Positions 59,101 through 63,308 of a stretch of DNA of 64,000 nt are shown here, piece after piece. The notes under the pieces are model-generated. The model made no database searches. It worked only from the letters and a program-made list of their open reading frames with translations, and was not told the DNA's origin. A program made the position numbers and the translations under genes. The DNA comes from Nematopogon swammerdamellus (Eukaryota > Arthropoda > Insecta > Lepidoptera > Adelidae), in contig OX336343.1 in NCBI GenBank assembly GCA_946902875.1, forward strand, positions 5,693,754-5,757,753. The letters are read 5' to 3'. How positions within the stretch are numbered: the first letter of the stretch is position 1; each line of letters opens with the position of its first letter.

Positions 59101-62100
59101 CTTAACCGGAGTTGGTGAAAGAAGCCAAAAGATATCAAATTTCCAGCGATGATATTAGCGACTGCAAATCGGTAAGTAGAAGTAAGCAGGGTAGCAATAA
59201 ATAGACTGAAGCTTATGAACACGACACATTGTACTTAATCTAGATTAATAGTAATTTAAGATATATAACTGTGCACATACTAAAACATGTTGCAGGTTCT
59301 CTATTGTGTACTGAATGAACAATGTCCAGAGTTTTATGTGATCAGTTAGTCCAAAATAACCACTTGTGGCAATGACAATTTGGTACAGTTCCCGGCAGCA
59401 AATAATGCGTGTCGAGCTTGAGAAAGAGACGTACCGATTGTAGAGCGTCGTCCCTGTCGCGCAGAGACGTGCGAGTTCGTGCGACAGGGACGACGCTCTA
59501 CAACCGGACGGTCTCTTTCTAAAGCTCGACACACTATATTTACTGCCGCGAACTGTAGCGAACAAATTCTAACAGTTTATGAATACCATACTTACCGTTT
59601 AGTTATGTAGGTAGAGAGAATAAAATTTTCCTCATTTTTACAGACAATAATTTATTTGGAACTATTTTGTGTGGACAAATGAAATTTGAGGGGCTATATA
59701 CAGGGTGTCCCAAAACTCAACGTCAAGCGGGAACCAGGGAGTAGGCCAGTTTATGAGTACCCAGGGAAAAATAAGAAAAAAAATCGGAATCATTTGTTTT
59801 TTATGATATGAGCATTTTTTTGAGAAACATTTTTTTAACATTTACATTTTTCTTGTAGAAATGGAACTAGAAATCAAATGTGCACGTTTGATTTGATACT
59901 GTTTGAATGCAACTTCTTCTGTGTGCTGTTCGGCTCTTTTCCGGTGATGGTTTAAAAAATGGTATATCTTCTCTTGGGCTGTTGTGTGTTGTCAATAATG
60001 TCACTGAAATAACTGAGAACTCGGCGTATGAGAGTGCGGACGAAGGACGACGACTTATTGAGGGTGAGAGGATTGAGAATGATAGGAAGGATCGGCTTAC
60101 TTATTGCAAATCAGAAGAAACGGCTATGTAAATAGTTTGTGTTTTCCGACCAGTTCAGTGTAGCCGGCACGATCAAAGGGGGAAGCACTGACATGGCACC
60201 TAGTTCACCCGGTGTTATGGGCTGACATCACGGACGTTGTAGGTGATGTAGCCAACCGTGTCAGTTTCCAGAAAAAAAAAAAAATTAGAACTTAATGTGA
60301 ATAAACACATTACCCTCCTTTGCGTCGTGCAGTCGGGTAAAAAGAGGAATGATCGACTTCTTAATGCTAATGAAAGGAATAATCTACTTACTTAATGCAA
60401 ATGAGAGGAGTGTACAACTTACTTAATACGAATTAGAGGAATGTACGACTTACTTAATACAAATGAAAGGAATGTACGACTTACTTAAAACGAATGAGAG
60501 GAATGTGCAACCTTACTTAATGCAAATGAGAGGAATGTACGACTTACTTAATACAAATGAGAGGAATGTACGAATTACTTAATACAAATGAGAGGAATGT
60601 ACAACCTTACTTAATGCGAATGAGAGGAATGTACAACTTGATGCGAATGAGACGAATGATTCACTTACTTAATGCAAATGAGAGGAATGTACGAATTACT
60701 TAAAAGGAATGATCTGCTTACTTAATATGAGTGAGAGGAATGATTGACCTTACTTAATGCGAATGAAAGGAAAATCTACTTATTAATGTGAATGAGAGGA
60801 ATGATCAACTTAACGCGAATGAGAAGAATGATCAACTTACATATTGTGTTGCACAGAATTCACACGGGCGAGTCGCCGCACCGCTGCGACTTCTGTCAAA
60901 AGACGTTCACACGCAAGGAGCATCTGACCAATCACCTGAAGCAGCACACTGGCAACACTCCGCACACTTGCAAGGTGTGCACGAAGCCGTTCACCCGCAA
61001 GGAGCACCTCGTTAATCACATGAGGTACGTACCGGCCGACCGACCTGTTCCTTTTTTTTTATGTAATCCGGTATGTGTGGCTGAGTCAGAGGGGCCAAAG
61101 CGCATGCTCCGACCAGCCAATATCACCTCTGAGAAGGTAGGTGCCATACCGGAGACTTCCCTGGATTGCTGGCTATACTGAACTAGAGGAGAACACAACC
61201 GAGGCTGCTATGCGGCCATCTTACATCCAGTACGATGGTACCAACCCATGCTACAACCTCTACTGATTCGTTTTCTAACATTGTCTGTCTCGAGCTCGCG
61301 ATAATATTACTATTATCATTCTCCACAGAGCCTCACAATCATTTAGCGGTATGAACAAATGAATATAGGTATTCTTAATTGTGTTGGTATCGCTCCTGAG
61401 ACGGGCTGATGGTTATATTATGTCACACTCGAGCTGTCAGTGGCACTTGATTTGCCTCCAGTTATACCTATTGTCATAGTACAGATACGTAGTTGACATT
61501 GGACGCTAAGCTCAAGTGGCAGTGTGCTGGGCACGTCAGCCGAAGAGGCGACAACCGTTGGAGTAACTGTGTCCTACACTGGCGGCCGTGGACAGGAAAA
61601 CGTGAGTGTGGTAATACCCACGGGACGGCATCATGTACGTCGAAGGTTAGCAGGGGTTCCGTACCGCTGAACGCCGGGAGGATTGGAGGAAAATTGGAGA
61701 GGCGTATGTCCAGCAGTGGACGCTTACACTCTGACTGACTGACTGACATAAGAAGGAAAGTGGGGAACTAAGCTTGCGATGGCTTCACCGAACATATCTG
61801 GGCCCATGGACAGTAGAGGAGGGTGTTCATCGAGGTCGGGCGCGGGACTAACGACTGGCCACTCTAAATTTCCCGCGCATGCTTCACATTTCGGCTCGCA
61901 TCAAGCCCTCGTCAGCTAGTCTGCGTTGACTAGGACGCGGGGAAACACCAGTCCCGCTCTCGACCTCCCTCTCTCTACCTATCCATATTCTGTAGGATGC
62001 TTCCAGTGATGTTTTCGAAGCTCTCTCCATGTATGAGCTTAGCGTCGATCTTGACAGCCCTAGATTCTTGAAGAGACTGTGAGCGATTTCGCTGGTAGTC

Positions 62101-63265
62101 CTCTTGCTCCATCGTAAAAAGAGAGGCAGATTATAACGTAAAATCGAATGATAAAATAATAAGATGGCCGTGTGGTATATGTGTCGCCGCCAGCCGGTGT
62201 CACACGGGAGAGCGTCCGTTCAGCTGCGCCGAGTGCGGCAAGTCCTTCCCGCTGAAGGGCAACCTGCTGTTCCACGAGCGCTCGCACAACAAGGGCCCGG
62301 CCGCCAGCCGGCCCTTCCGCTGCGACCTCTGCCCAAAGGACTTCATCTGTAAAGGTAAACACCACATTTTTAATGTCTTTTGAAATATTTTATTCTTTTT
62401 ATAATAGTTCAAATGTTTGTGCAGTCTTTTTAATTATTTGTGTAATATTTCAAATGTTTGTGCTGTTTTTTGAAATATTTGTGTAATATTTCAAATGTTT
62501 GTGCTGTTTTTTTTAATATTTGCGTAATATTTCAAAAGTTTGTGCAGTCTTTTTAATTATTTGTGTAATATTTCAAATGTTTGTGCTGTTTTTTGAAATA
62601 TTTGTGTAATATTTCAAATGTTTGTGCTGTTTTTTGAAATATTTGCGTAATATTTCAAAAATTTGTGCAGTTTTTGAGTATTATTTGTGCAATATTTCAA
62701 ATGTGTGTGCTGTCTTTTGAAATGTTTGTGTAATATTTCAAATGTATCCAGTTTTTGAATATTATTTGTGCCATATTTCAAATGTTTCTGCTGTCTTTTG
62801 AAATATTTGCGTAATATTTCAAATGTTTGTGCTGTCTTTTGAAATATTTGCTTAATATTTCAAATGTTTGTGCTGTCTTTTGAAATATTTGTGTAATATT
62901 TCATAATGTTTGTGCAGTCTTTTTAAATATTTGTTCAATATTTCAAATTTTTGTACATTCTTTCAACTACTGCTTCTAGTTTTACAATGTTCATAAATTC
63001 TTTTAAGTATATTTAAATGTTAACGCACGGTGACAGGACACCTGGTGTCTCACCGCCGTGCGCACATGGACGGCGGCGAGTCTGTCGCGGAGGTGGTGGC
63101 GGCGGCGGGCGCGGGCGCCGGCGCGGTGGAGGCGCCGGGCGCGGCCGAGGCGGCGCCTCCGCCCGGCCCCGAGGGCCACGTCGTCTCCGCCATGTGCGCG
63201 CTCTGCGTCAAGAGCTTCCCCGACGAGGCGGCGCTGCAGCGTCACGTGCGGAAACACCACGACAG
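32128..63265 (+). CDS. crol: crooked legs (crol) homologue, multi-C2H2 zinc finger protein, 23 exons, open at 3' end
   Basis: Seen: 23 plus-strand coding blocks bounded by AG/GT sites with matching phases, 3,656 nt in all, with no in-frame stop in the joined frame. Coding segments: 32128-32190, 34140-34355, 35128-35290, 36335-36441, 37111-37191, 37644-37826, 42395-42604, 43025-43192, 44003-44142, 45096-45253, 47936-48059, 48728-48879, 51514-51681, 52612-52839, 53426-53606, 54885-55052, 55927-56094, 56872-56955, 57937-58104, 58705-58872, 60857-61024, 62194-62354, 63037-63265. Known: Drosophila crol encodes nuclear C2H2 isoforms made by alternative splicing, is ecdysone-inducible and is needed for leg morphogenesis. 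Matches to that family: the YHEVFGKL block, the order of the fingers, the rare MSRCH spacing in finger 24 and the PLKGNLLFH finger. The predicted protein is nuclear and DNA-binding. Finger count is up to 27 if every exon is used, more than I recall for the fly protein. The 3' end lies outside the window or at an intron-retention stop at 63267-63269. Confidence 0.87.
32191..33550. other. crol intron 1, left part
   Basis: AT-rich; a degenerate repeat of GGATGACGGATGCC / TCCATCATGACGAATCTC near 33,200-33,520 (partly tandem). No coding exon recognised. Confidence 0.4.
33552..33968 (-). mobile_element. SINE family C, full length with tRNA-like head
   Basis: Minus strand. The right end reads as a tRNA-like head: A-box-like GGTGGCCGAGTGGTATGG and B box GGTTCGAATCC. 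The body includes CTAGTAAGGGGCAAGG (complement of TAGGTGG side, shared with family A) and the left end is a T9-10 tail at 33,553-33,570. Lies in crol intron 1. Other copies are truncated. Confidence 0.75.
34140..34355 (+). CDS. crol: crol exon 2 (N-terminal domain)
   Basis: Phase 0 to 0, 72 codons, after acceptor ctgtag and before donor gtgagg. It contains the hydrophobic block [20 protein letters not shown] followed by [20 protein letters not shown], a conserved-looking non-finger segment. The 5' boundary could instead lie at one of two in-frame CAGs a few codons downstream. Longer open readings of this stretch in other frames are shadows. Confidence 0.75.
34356..35127. other. crol intron 2
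   Basis: AT-rich intron, nothing recognised. A short inverted pair, ACATTTGCTTTAAGCAAATGT, lies at 34,842-34,862. Confidence 0.4.
35128..35290 (+). CDS. crol: crol exon 3
   Basis: Acceptor aatttcag, donor gtaatt, phase 0 to 1. Reads [20 protein letters not shown] and continues with a Gly/Pro/Gln-rich stretch ending in VATQATQGH. Typical low-complexity insect activator-like region, no known fold. Confidence 0.8.
35566..35820 (-). mobile_element. SINE family C copy in crol intron 3
   Basis: T10 then ATGTAATCCGGTATGGGTGG through CCTACCACCTAGTAATGGGC, head missing. Plus a separate fragment (CGACTCAGTCACTCATATCG) at 36,236-36,275. Confidence 0.65.
35990..36070. other. GC-rich block in crol intron 3
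   Basis: GCGACACCGCGCCCGCGCCG and neighbours stand out from the AT-rich intron, with a CA/CG microsatellite at 36,165-36,183. It could be an internal promoter or an unrecognised exon. No open frame with splice sites was convincing. Confidence 0.25.
36335..36441 (+). CDS. crol: crol exon 4 (Gln/Ala/His-rich)
   Basis: Acceptor gtgtcag, donor gtcagg, phase 1 to 0. Reads [20 protein letters not shown] followed by an Ala/Ser run and HSHHHQ. Low complexity, probably a flexible linker or transactivation segment. The donor is weak (gtcagg). Confidence 0.7.
36442..37110. other. crol intron 4
   Basis: AT-rich intron, no repeat or exon recognised. Confidence 0.4.
37111..37191 (+). CDS. crol: crol exon 5 (Gln-rich)
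   Basis: Acceptor aatgcag, donor gtaact, phase 0 to 0, 27 codons. Reads [20 protein letters not shown] and on. The tract before the acceptor is purine-rich rather than pyrimidine-rich, so this exon may be skippable. Skipping would keep the frame. Confidence 0.65.
37644..37826 (+). CDS. crol: crol exon 6
   Basis: Acceptor acttgcag, donor gttact, phase 0 to 0, 61 codons. Begins [20 protein letters not shown], then a Gly/Glu/Lys-rich stretch, and ends [12 protein letters not shown]. The donor gttact is non-ideal. Confidence 0.78.
38440..39062. repeat. Repeat family D copy in crol intron 6, interrupted
   Basis: Starts GGCCAAGTGCGAGTCGAACT and ends CCAGATACGGAACCCTAAAA; the middle (38,540-38,810) is foreign and ends in an AATATAC microsatellite. 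Confidence 0.55.
39385..41520. mobile_element. Foldback mariner-like element with about 0.95-kb inverted arms
   Basis: Ends CAGGGTGTCCCAAAAACCGA and TCGGTTTCTGGGACACCCTG, TA flanks. The left arm (39385 to about 40345) and the right arm (about 40536-41520) are reverse complements over nearly their whole length, each with the same SINE family A piece inside. The unique centre, about 190 bp, encodes part of a transposase. Confidence 0.8.
40375..40730 (+). pseudogene. Mariner/Tc1-type transposase remnant
   Basis: Frame 1 (from 40375) reads [20 protein letters not shown] then [12 protein letters not shown]; after a small deletion and frame change, frame 2 reads [20 protein letters not shown] then [18 protein letters not shown]. 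The NDG.PAHY and SPDLN.LDF.YWG motifs hold two of the catalytic aspartates of DDE/D transposases. The N-terminal part is missing, and it is cut at 40,683 by a SINE. Confidence 0.7.
41538..42218. mobile_element. piggyBac-type MITE
   Basis: TTAA on both sides (41534-41537 and 42219-42222), ends CCCTTCGAGTCTCAAGTGGA and GAGTCAAAGGGACTCAAAGGG-like (about 13-16 bp inverted). GC-rich subterminal GGAGCGCGCGCTCC palindromes. Middle AT-rich, no transposase. Confidence 0.7.
42395..42604 (+). CDS. crol: crol exon 7
   Basis: Acceptor ggatag, donor gttaga, phase 0 to 0, 70 codons. Begins [20 protein letters not shown] and ends [10 protein letters not shown]. Strongly GC-rich coding bias. Its acceptor sits about 30 nt to the right of a 3.1-kb nested transposon block. 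Confidence 0.78.
42605..43024. other. crol intron 7
   Basis: Contains GTCTGTTTGTATGTATGTAT and GAACCGCTGAACAGATATTA, part of the repeat at 1-818. No exon. Confidence 0.4.
43025..43192 (+). CDS. crol: crol exon 8 (conserved YHEVFGK block)
   Basis: Acceptor gtggggcag, donor gtgaca, phase 0 to 0, 56 codons. Contains [20 protein letters not shown] followed by KLN, the best conserved non-finger segment shared with Drosophila crol and the main reason, together with the finger order, for the gene call. Confidence 0.85.
43210..43955 (+). repeat. Minisatellite, about 22-25 bp unit, crol intron 8
   Basis: Some 30 imperfect copies of ATCTGACACTTTGGCTACCG with variants ACCAACA, GGCTACCGAGA and GGACTACTGATA, arranged partly as higher-order blocks. 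It ends about 50 nt before exon 9. Confidence 0.85.
44003..44142 (+). CDS. crol: crol exon 9 (acidic linker, start of finger 1)
   Basis: Acceptor gtgcgcag, donor gtcacc, phase 0 to 2. Acidic and Ala-rich linker, then [18 protein letters not shown], the first C2H2 finger, cut between its two histidines. Confidence 0.85.
44340..44465 (-). repeat. Repeat family B fragment in crol intron 9
   Basis: CAAGCAGCATGTAAGGTACG and GACTCGGTGGGAGGACCATG through GTCGTCTTTTACGACATGC. Confidence 0.55.
44695..45018 (+). mobile_element. Chimeric SINE (family B end joined to family A tail), crol intron 9
   Basis: GTACCGTGTGGGGCTGGTAC, GGCGACTAAGGGATATGACT, CCCTTCTTATATTACTAGGT, then the family A body and A tail. 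Same breakpoint as the minus copy at 7775-8100. Confidence 0.75.
45096..45253 (+). CDS. crol: crol exon 10 (fingers 1-3)
   Basis: Acceptor gtgttgcag, donor gtactt, phase 2 to 1. Completes finger 1 (RRYH), then finger 2 ([21 protein letters not shown]) and most of finger 3 ([14 protein letters not shown]). The GGSMF linker between fingers 2 and 3 is not the usual TGEKP type, as in the fly protein. Confidence 0.85.
45254..46945. other. crol intron 10, left part
   Basis: AT-rich, no exon recognised. Holds a run of 27 G at 46541-46567. Confidence 0.4.
46541..46567 (+). repeat. Poly-G run (27 G)
   Basis: Unbroken G27 after ATTTATTGCA. Could fold as a G-quadruplex in the transcript or be a sequencing/assembly artefact. 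Confidence 0.9.
46950..47240 (+). repeat. LINE fragment (same family as 21,535 and 61,765)
   Basis: GTGGCTTCACCGAACACATC and GGGCCCATTGCAAGTTGGAG and TCTCGGCTCAGTCAAGC-like text, divergent. Confidence 0.4.
47330..47863. mobile_element. Palindromic element carrying SINE family A and a family B piece
   Basis: CCACACACCTTCAATTAATA with TCGCAAGTCCAGACTTGTGC at the left is mirrored by CTTGCACAAATCTGGACTTG and TAGTTGAAGGTGTGTGGCGC at the right. Between the arms sits a minus SINE A (47,395-47,715) and a family B end (47,720-47,812). It ends about 70 nt before crol exon 11. Confidence 0.65.
47936..48059 (+). CDS. crol: crol exon 11 (fingers 3-4)
   Basis: Acceptor gttgcag, donor gtcgcg, phase 1 to 2. 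Completes finger 3 (ERHAKRH) and encodes finger 4, [20 protein letters not shown] then H, with a TGETPY linker. This is the first finger with the RKEHL helix that dominates the rest of the protein. Confidence 0.85.
48265..48432 (+). mobile_element. SINE family C fragment in crol intron 11
   Basis: ACCATACTGGATGTAAGATG through GGAGGTGATATTGGCTGGTC and GGTGCTTTGGCCCCTC. Confidence 0.6.
48728..48879 (+). CDS. crol: crol exon 12 (fingers 5-6)
   Basis: Acceptor gcggtgcag, donor gtgcgt, phase 2 to 1. Fingers 5 ([21 protein letters not shown]) and 6 ([21 protein letters not shown]) with TGETPH linkers. The VMWH pattern of finger 6 recurs in finger 8. Confidence 0.87.
49178..49507. mobile_element. 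hAT-type MITE in crol intron 12
   Basis: Ends CAGTGGTGCCC and GGGGCACCACTG, perfect 8-bp target duplication GCTTATAT (49170-49177 and 49508-49515). Subterminal GGTCGATCGCGATCGACC palindrome. Short ORFs on both strands inside look incidental. Confidence 0.85.
49516..51513. other. crol intron 12, right part
   Basis: AT-rich. A small family B fragment (CACCTGCTGTGAGCCGGCAA) lies at 50,725-50,755. No exon recognised. Confidence 0.4.
51514..51681 (+). CDS. crol: crol exon 13 (fingers 7-8)
   Basis: Acceptor cttcgtag after a clear pyrimidine tract, donor gtcagt, phase 1 to 1. Fingers 7 ([21 protein letters not shown]) and 8 ([21 protein letters not shown]), joined by the unusual linker TNDTP. Codons are visibly more AT-rich than in the neighbouring finger exons. 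Confidence 0.87.
51682..52611. other. crol intron 13
   Basis: AT-rich, no repeat or exon recognised. Open reading continues some way after exon 13, which is incidental. Confidence 0.4.
52612..52839 (+). CDS. crol: crol exon 14 (fingers 9-11)
   Basis: Acceptor gcggcag, donor gtgagt, phase 1 to 1. Fingers 9 ([21 protein letters not shown]), 10 ([21 protein letters not shown]) and the first part of 11 ([14 protein letters not shown]). Confidence 0.87.
53140..53366. repeat. Long inverted repeat (MITE-like) before crol exon 15
   Basis: GTGTTTTCATTTTACGAAGG at the left is matched exactly (21 bp in all) by its complement at 53346-53366; the arms continue imperfectly (GTAGGAAGTGGTG with CACCACTTCCTAC, GAGCTCAGTAG with CTACTGAGC) so most of the 227 bp can fold. 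No clear target duplication. Confidence 0.75.
53426..53606 (+). CDS. crol: crol exon 15 (fingers 11-13)
   Basis: Acceptor cccgcag, donor gtgagt, phase 1 to 2. Completes finger 11 (VNHVRQH) and encodes fingers 12 ([21 protein letters not shown]) and 13 up to its first histidine. From here on all donors and acceptors through exon 21 are phase 2, the frame of the cassette array. Confidence 0.87.
53670..53790 (-). repeat. SINE-like fragment in crol intron 15
   Basis: TTTTTTTTTGTGTAAACCAA then GGGTTGCTGTGCCGAGAGAC and CGAAACCACGGCTCTCGGC; the reverse form occurs at 21,335-21,430. Confidence 0.5.
53880..54050. repeat. CTAG-rich degenerate repeat
   Basis: Repeated words of the type TAGACTAG, TCTCTAG and TCTGGTC at irregular spacing, as in an old minisatellite. 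Confidence 0.4.
54885..55052 (+). CDS. crol: crol cassette exon 16 (fingers 13-15)
   Basis: Acceptor gagcag, donor gtaagt (strong), phase 2 to 2, 168 nt. Closes finger 13 (RQH), encodes finger 14 ([21 protein letters not shown]) and finger 15 up to its first His. The linker is TGDLP, not TGETP. The first base is T, so it makes Arg only after an exon ending in CG (15, 17 or 18), fitting its place directly after exon 15. Confidence 0.83.
55594..55915 (+). promoter_or_regulatory. Intronic inverted complement before crol exon 17 (candidate docking site and selector)
   Basis: 5' arm GTACATTCCGATTTGAG (55599-55615) and 3' arm CTCAAATCGGAACGTAC (55894-55910) pair at 16 of 17 positions, and 5 more pairs (two of them G-U) extend the stem outward to 55594/55915. 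The loop is about 280 nt. The 3' arm ends 11 nt before exon 17. The 5' arm also matches the arms in front of exons 18 and 19 over 13 perfect bases. I infer a splicing-control RNA structure. A pair of MITE ends is the alternative. Confidence 0.6.
55927..56094 (+). CDS. crol: crol cassette exon 17 (fingers 15-17)
   Basis: Acceptor ttgcgcag, donor gtacgt, phase 2 to 2, 168 nt. Fingers [21 protein letters not shown] and [19 protein letters not shown]. The intron in front holds a 22-position inverted complement (55594-55615 with 55894-55915) whose 3' arm ends 11 nt before the exon. Confidence 0.85.
56692..56703 (+). promoter_or_regulatory. Extra AAATCGGAA element in crol intron 17
   Basis: TTCAAATCGGAA, complementary over 12 positions (one G-U) to the 5' arm TTCCGATTTGAG at 55604-55615. 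It has no own partner close by, so it could be a competing pairing site or a decayed copy. Confidence 0.4.
56764..56864 (+). promoter_or_regulatory. Intronic stem before crol exon 18 (candidate selector)
   Basis: 5' arm 56764-56780 (core GCATTCCGATTGG) and 3' arm 56848-56864 (CTAATCGGAATGTACTG) form 17 consecutive pairs when G-U is allowed, with a loop of 67 nt. The 3' arm starts with a CTAAT branch-point-like motif and ends 7 nt before exon 18. Confidence 0.6.
56872..56955 (+). CDS. crol: crol cassette exon 18 (single finger, 84 nt)
   Basis: Acceptor tgcgtgcag, donor gtacgt, phase 2 to 2, exactly half the size of its neighbours. Encodes one finger, [19 protein letters not shown]. Including or skipping it shifts the finger count by one. 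A 17-bp stem with G-U pairs ends 7 nt before it. Confidence 0.83.
57136..57147 (+). promoter_or_regulatory. Extra AAATCGGAA element in crol intron 18
   Basis: TTCAAATCGGAA again, identical to the copy at 56692-56703 and complementary to 55604-55615. It lies 180 nt after exon 18. Confidence 0.4.
57826..57929 (+). promoter_or_regulatory. Intronic stem before crol exon 19 (candidate selector)
   Basis: 5' arm CAGTGCATTCCGATTGG (57826-57842) and 3' arm CTAATCGGAATGTACTG (57913-57929) form 17 consecutive pairs with two G-U, loop 70 nt, ending 7 nt before exon 19. The arrangement is the same as in front of exon 18. Confidence 0.6.
57937..58104 (+). CDS. crol: crol cassette exon 19 (two fingers)
   Basis: Acceptor tgcgcgcag, donor gtcagt, phase 2 to 2, 168 nt. 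Fingers [21 protein letters not shown] and [19 protein letters not shown]. The preceding intron tail is clearly homologous to that of exon 18, so the exon and about 110 nt upstream were duplicated together. Confidence 0.85.
58705..58872 (+). CDS. crol: crol cassette exon 20 (two fingers, divergent)
   Basis: Acceptor gggtgcag, donor gtcagt, phase 2 to 2, 168 nt. Fingers [21 protein letters not shown] and [19 protein letters not shown]. Helix E to G, N to S, linker TGATP and FLRK depart from the family pattern, so this copy is either specialised or under weak constraint. All Cys and His ligands are kept. Confidence 0.8.
59409..59533. repeat. Hairpin repeat in crol intron 20
   Basis: GTGTCGAGCTTGAGAAAGAG and TAGAGCGTCGTCCCTGTCGC are mirrored to GCTCGACAC; same family as 8298-8384. 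Confidence 0.7.
59700..60110. other. Mariner-like end and unidentified sequence in crol intron 20
   Basis: ACAGGGTGTCCCAAAACTCA looks like a mariner terminus. No matching right end was found. Confidence 0.35.
60118..60285 (+). mobile_element. SINE family A, 3' part with A tail
   Basis: ACGGCTATGTAAATAGTTTG through GTAGCCAACCGTGTCAGTTT and A13. Confidence 0.7.
60330..60840 (+). repeat. Minisatellite, about 30 bp unit, before crol exon 21
   Basis: About 16 imperfect copies of GAGAGGAATGTACGACTTAC followed by TTAATACAAAT, with length variants. It runs to within about 20 nt of the exon 21 acceptor. Confidence 0.85.
60857..61024 (+). CDS. crol: crol exon 21 (fingers 23-24)
   Basis: Acceptor gttgcacag, donor gtacgt, phase 2 to 2, 168 nt. 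Finger 23 [21 protein letters not shown], linker TGNTP, finger 24 [18 protein letters not shown](S). It matches the penultimate RKEHL fingers of crol in order and wording. A minisatellite runs up to about 15-20 nt before its acceptor. Confidence 0.86.
61050..61250 (-). mobile_element. SINE family C copy in crol intron 21
   Basis: T10 then ATGTAATCCGGTATGTGTGG through CATCTTACATCCAGTACGAT, 25 nt after the exon 21 donor. Confidence 0.65.
61490..61745 (+). pseudogene. RTE-type LINE, ORF C-terminal fragment in crol intron 21
   Basis: Frame from 61,493: [20 protein letters not shown] then [20 protein letters not shown]; a second frame resumes with the [14 protein letters not shown] part, ending in (TGAC)n. 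Best preserved of four copies. Confidence 0.55.
61765..62115 (+). repeat. LINE fragment in crol intron 21
   Basis: GCGATGGCTTCACCGAACAT through GCTGGTAGTCCTCTTGCTCC, same block as 21,535-21,900. Confidence 0.5.
62194..62354 (+). CDS. crol: crol exon 22 (fingers 24-26)
   Basis: Acceptor gccgccag, donor gtaaac, phase 2 to 1. Completes finger 24 as [10 protein letters not shown] (His-x4-His instead of x3, as in the fly protein), then finger 25 [21 protein letters not shown] and the start of finger 26 [12 protein letters not shown]. An extended linker ([11 protein letters not shown]) lies between 25 and 26. Confidence 0.86.
62362..62960 (+). repeat. Minisatellite, about 43 bp unit, crol intron 22
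   Basis: About 13 copies of TAATATTTCAAATGTTTGTG followed by CTGTTTTTTGAAATATTTG, some copies shorter. It occupies most of the intron between exons 22 and 23. Confidence 0.88.
63037..63265 (+). CDS. crol: crol exon 23 (fingers 26-27), last exon seen
   Basis: Acceptor ggtgacag, donor gtagct, phase 1 to 2. Completes finger 26 (HLVSHRRAH), then a long Ala/Gly/Glu/Pro spacer and finger 27 [21 protein letters not shown]. Reading through the donor gives AGG TAG, so intron retention would end the protein right after HHDR. If spliced, the C-terminal part lies beyond the window. Confidence 0.78.
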
Positions 63266-63308
63266 GTAGCTAACATTATATTGATTTACTCTTTCTTTAC
63301 GCAAGACC

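Noticed and set aside
59795..59806. Another AAATCGGAATC element in intron 20 as part of the pairing system
   Set aside because: It sits in a mariner-like repeat, far from an acceptor and with no nearby complement, so a chance match is more likely.
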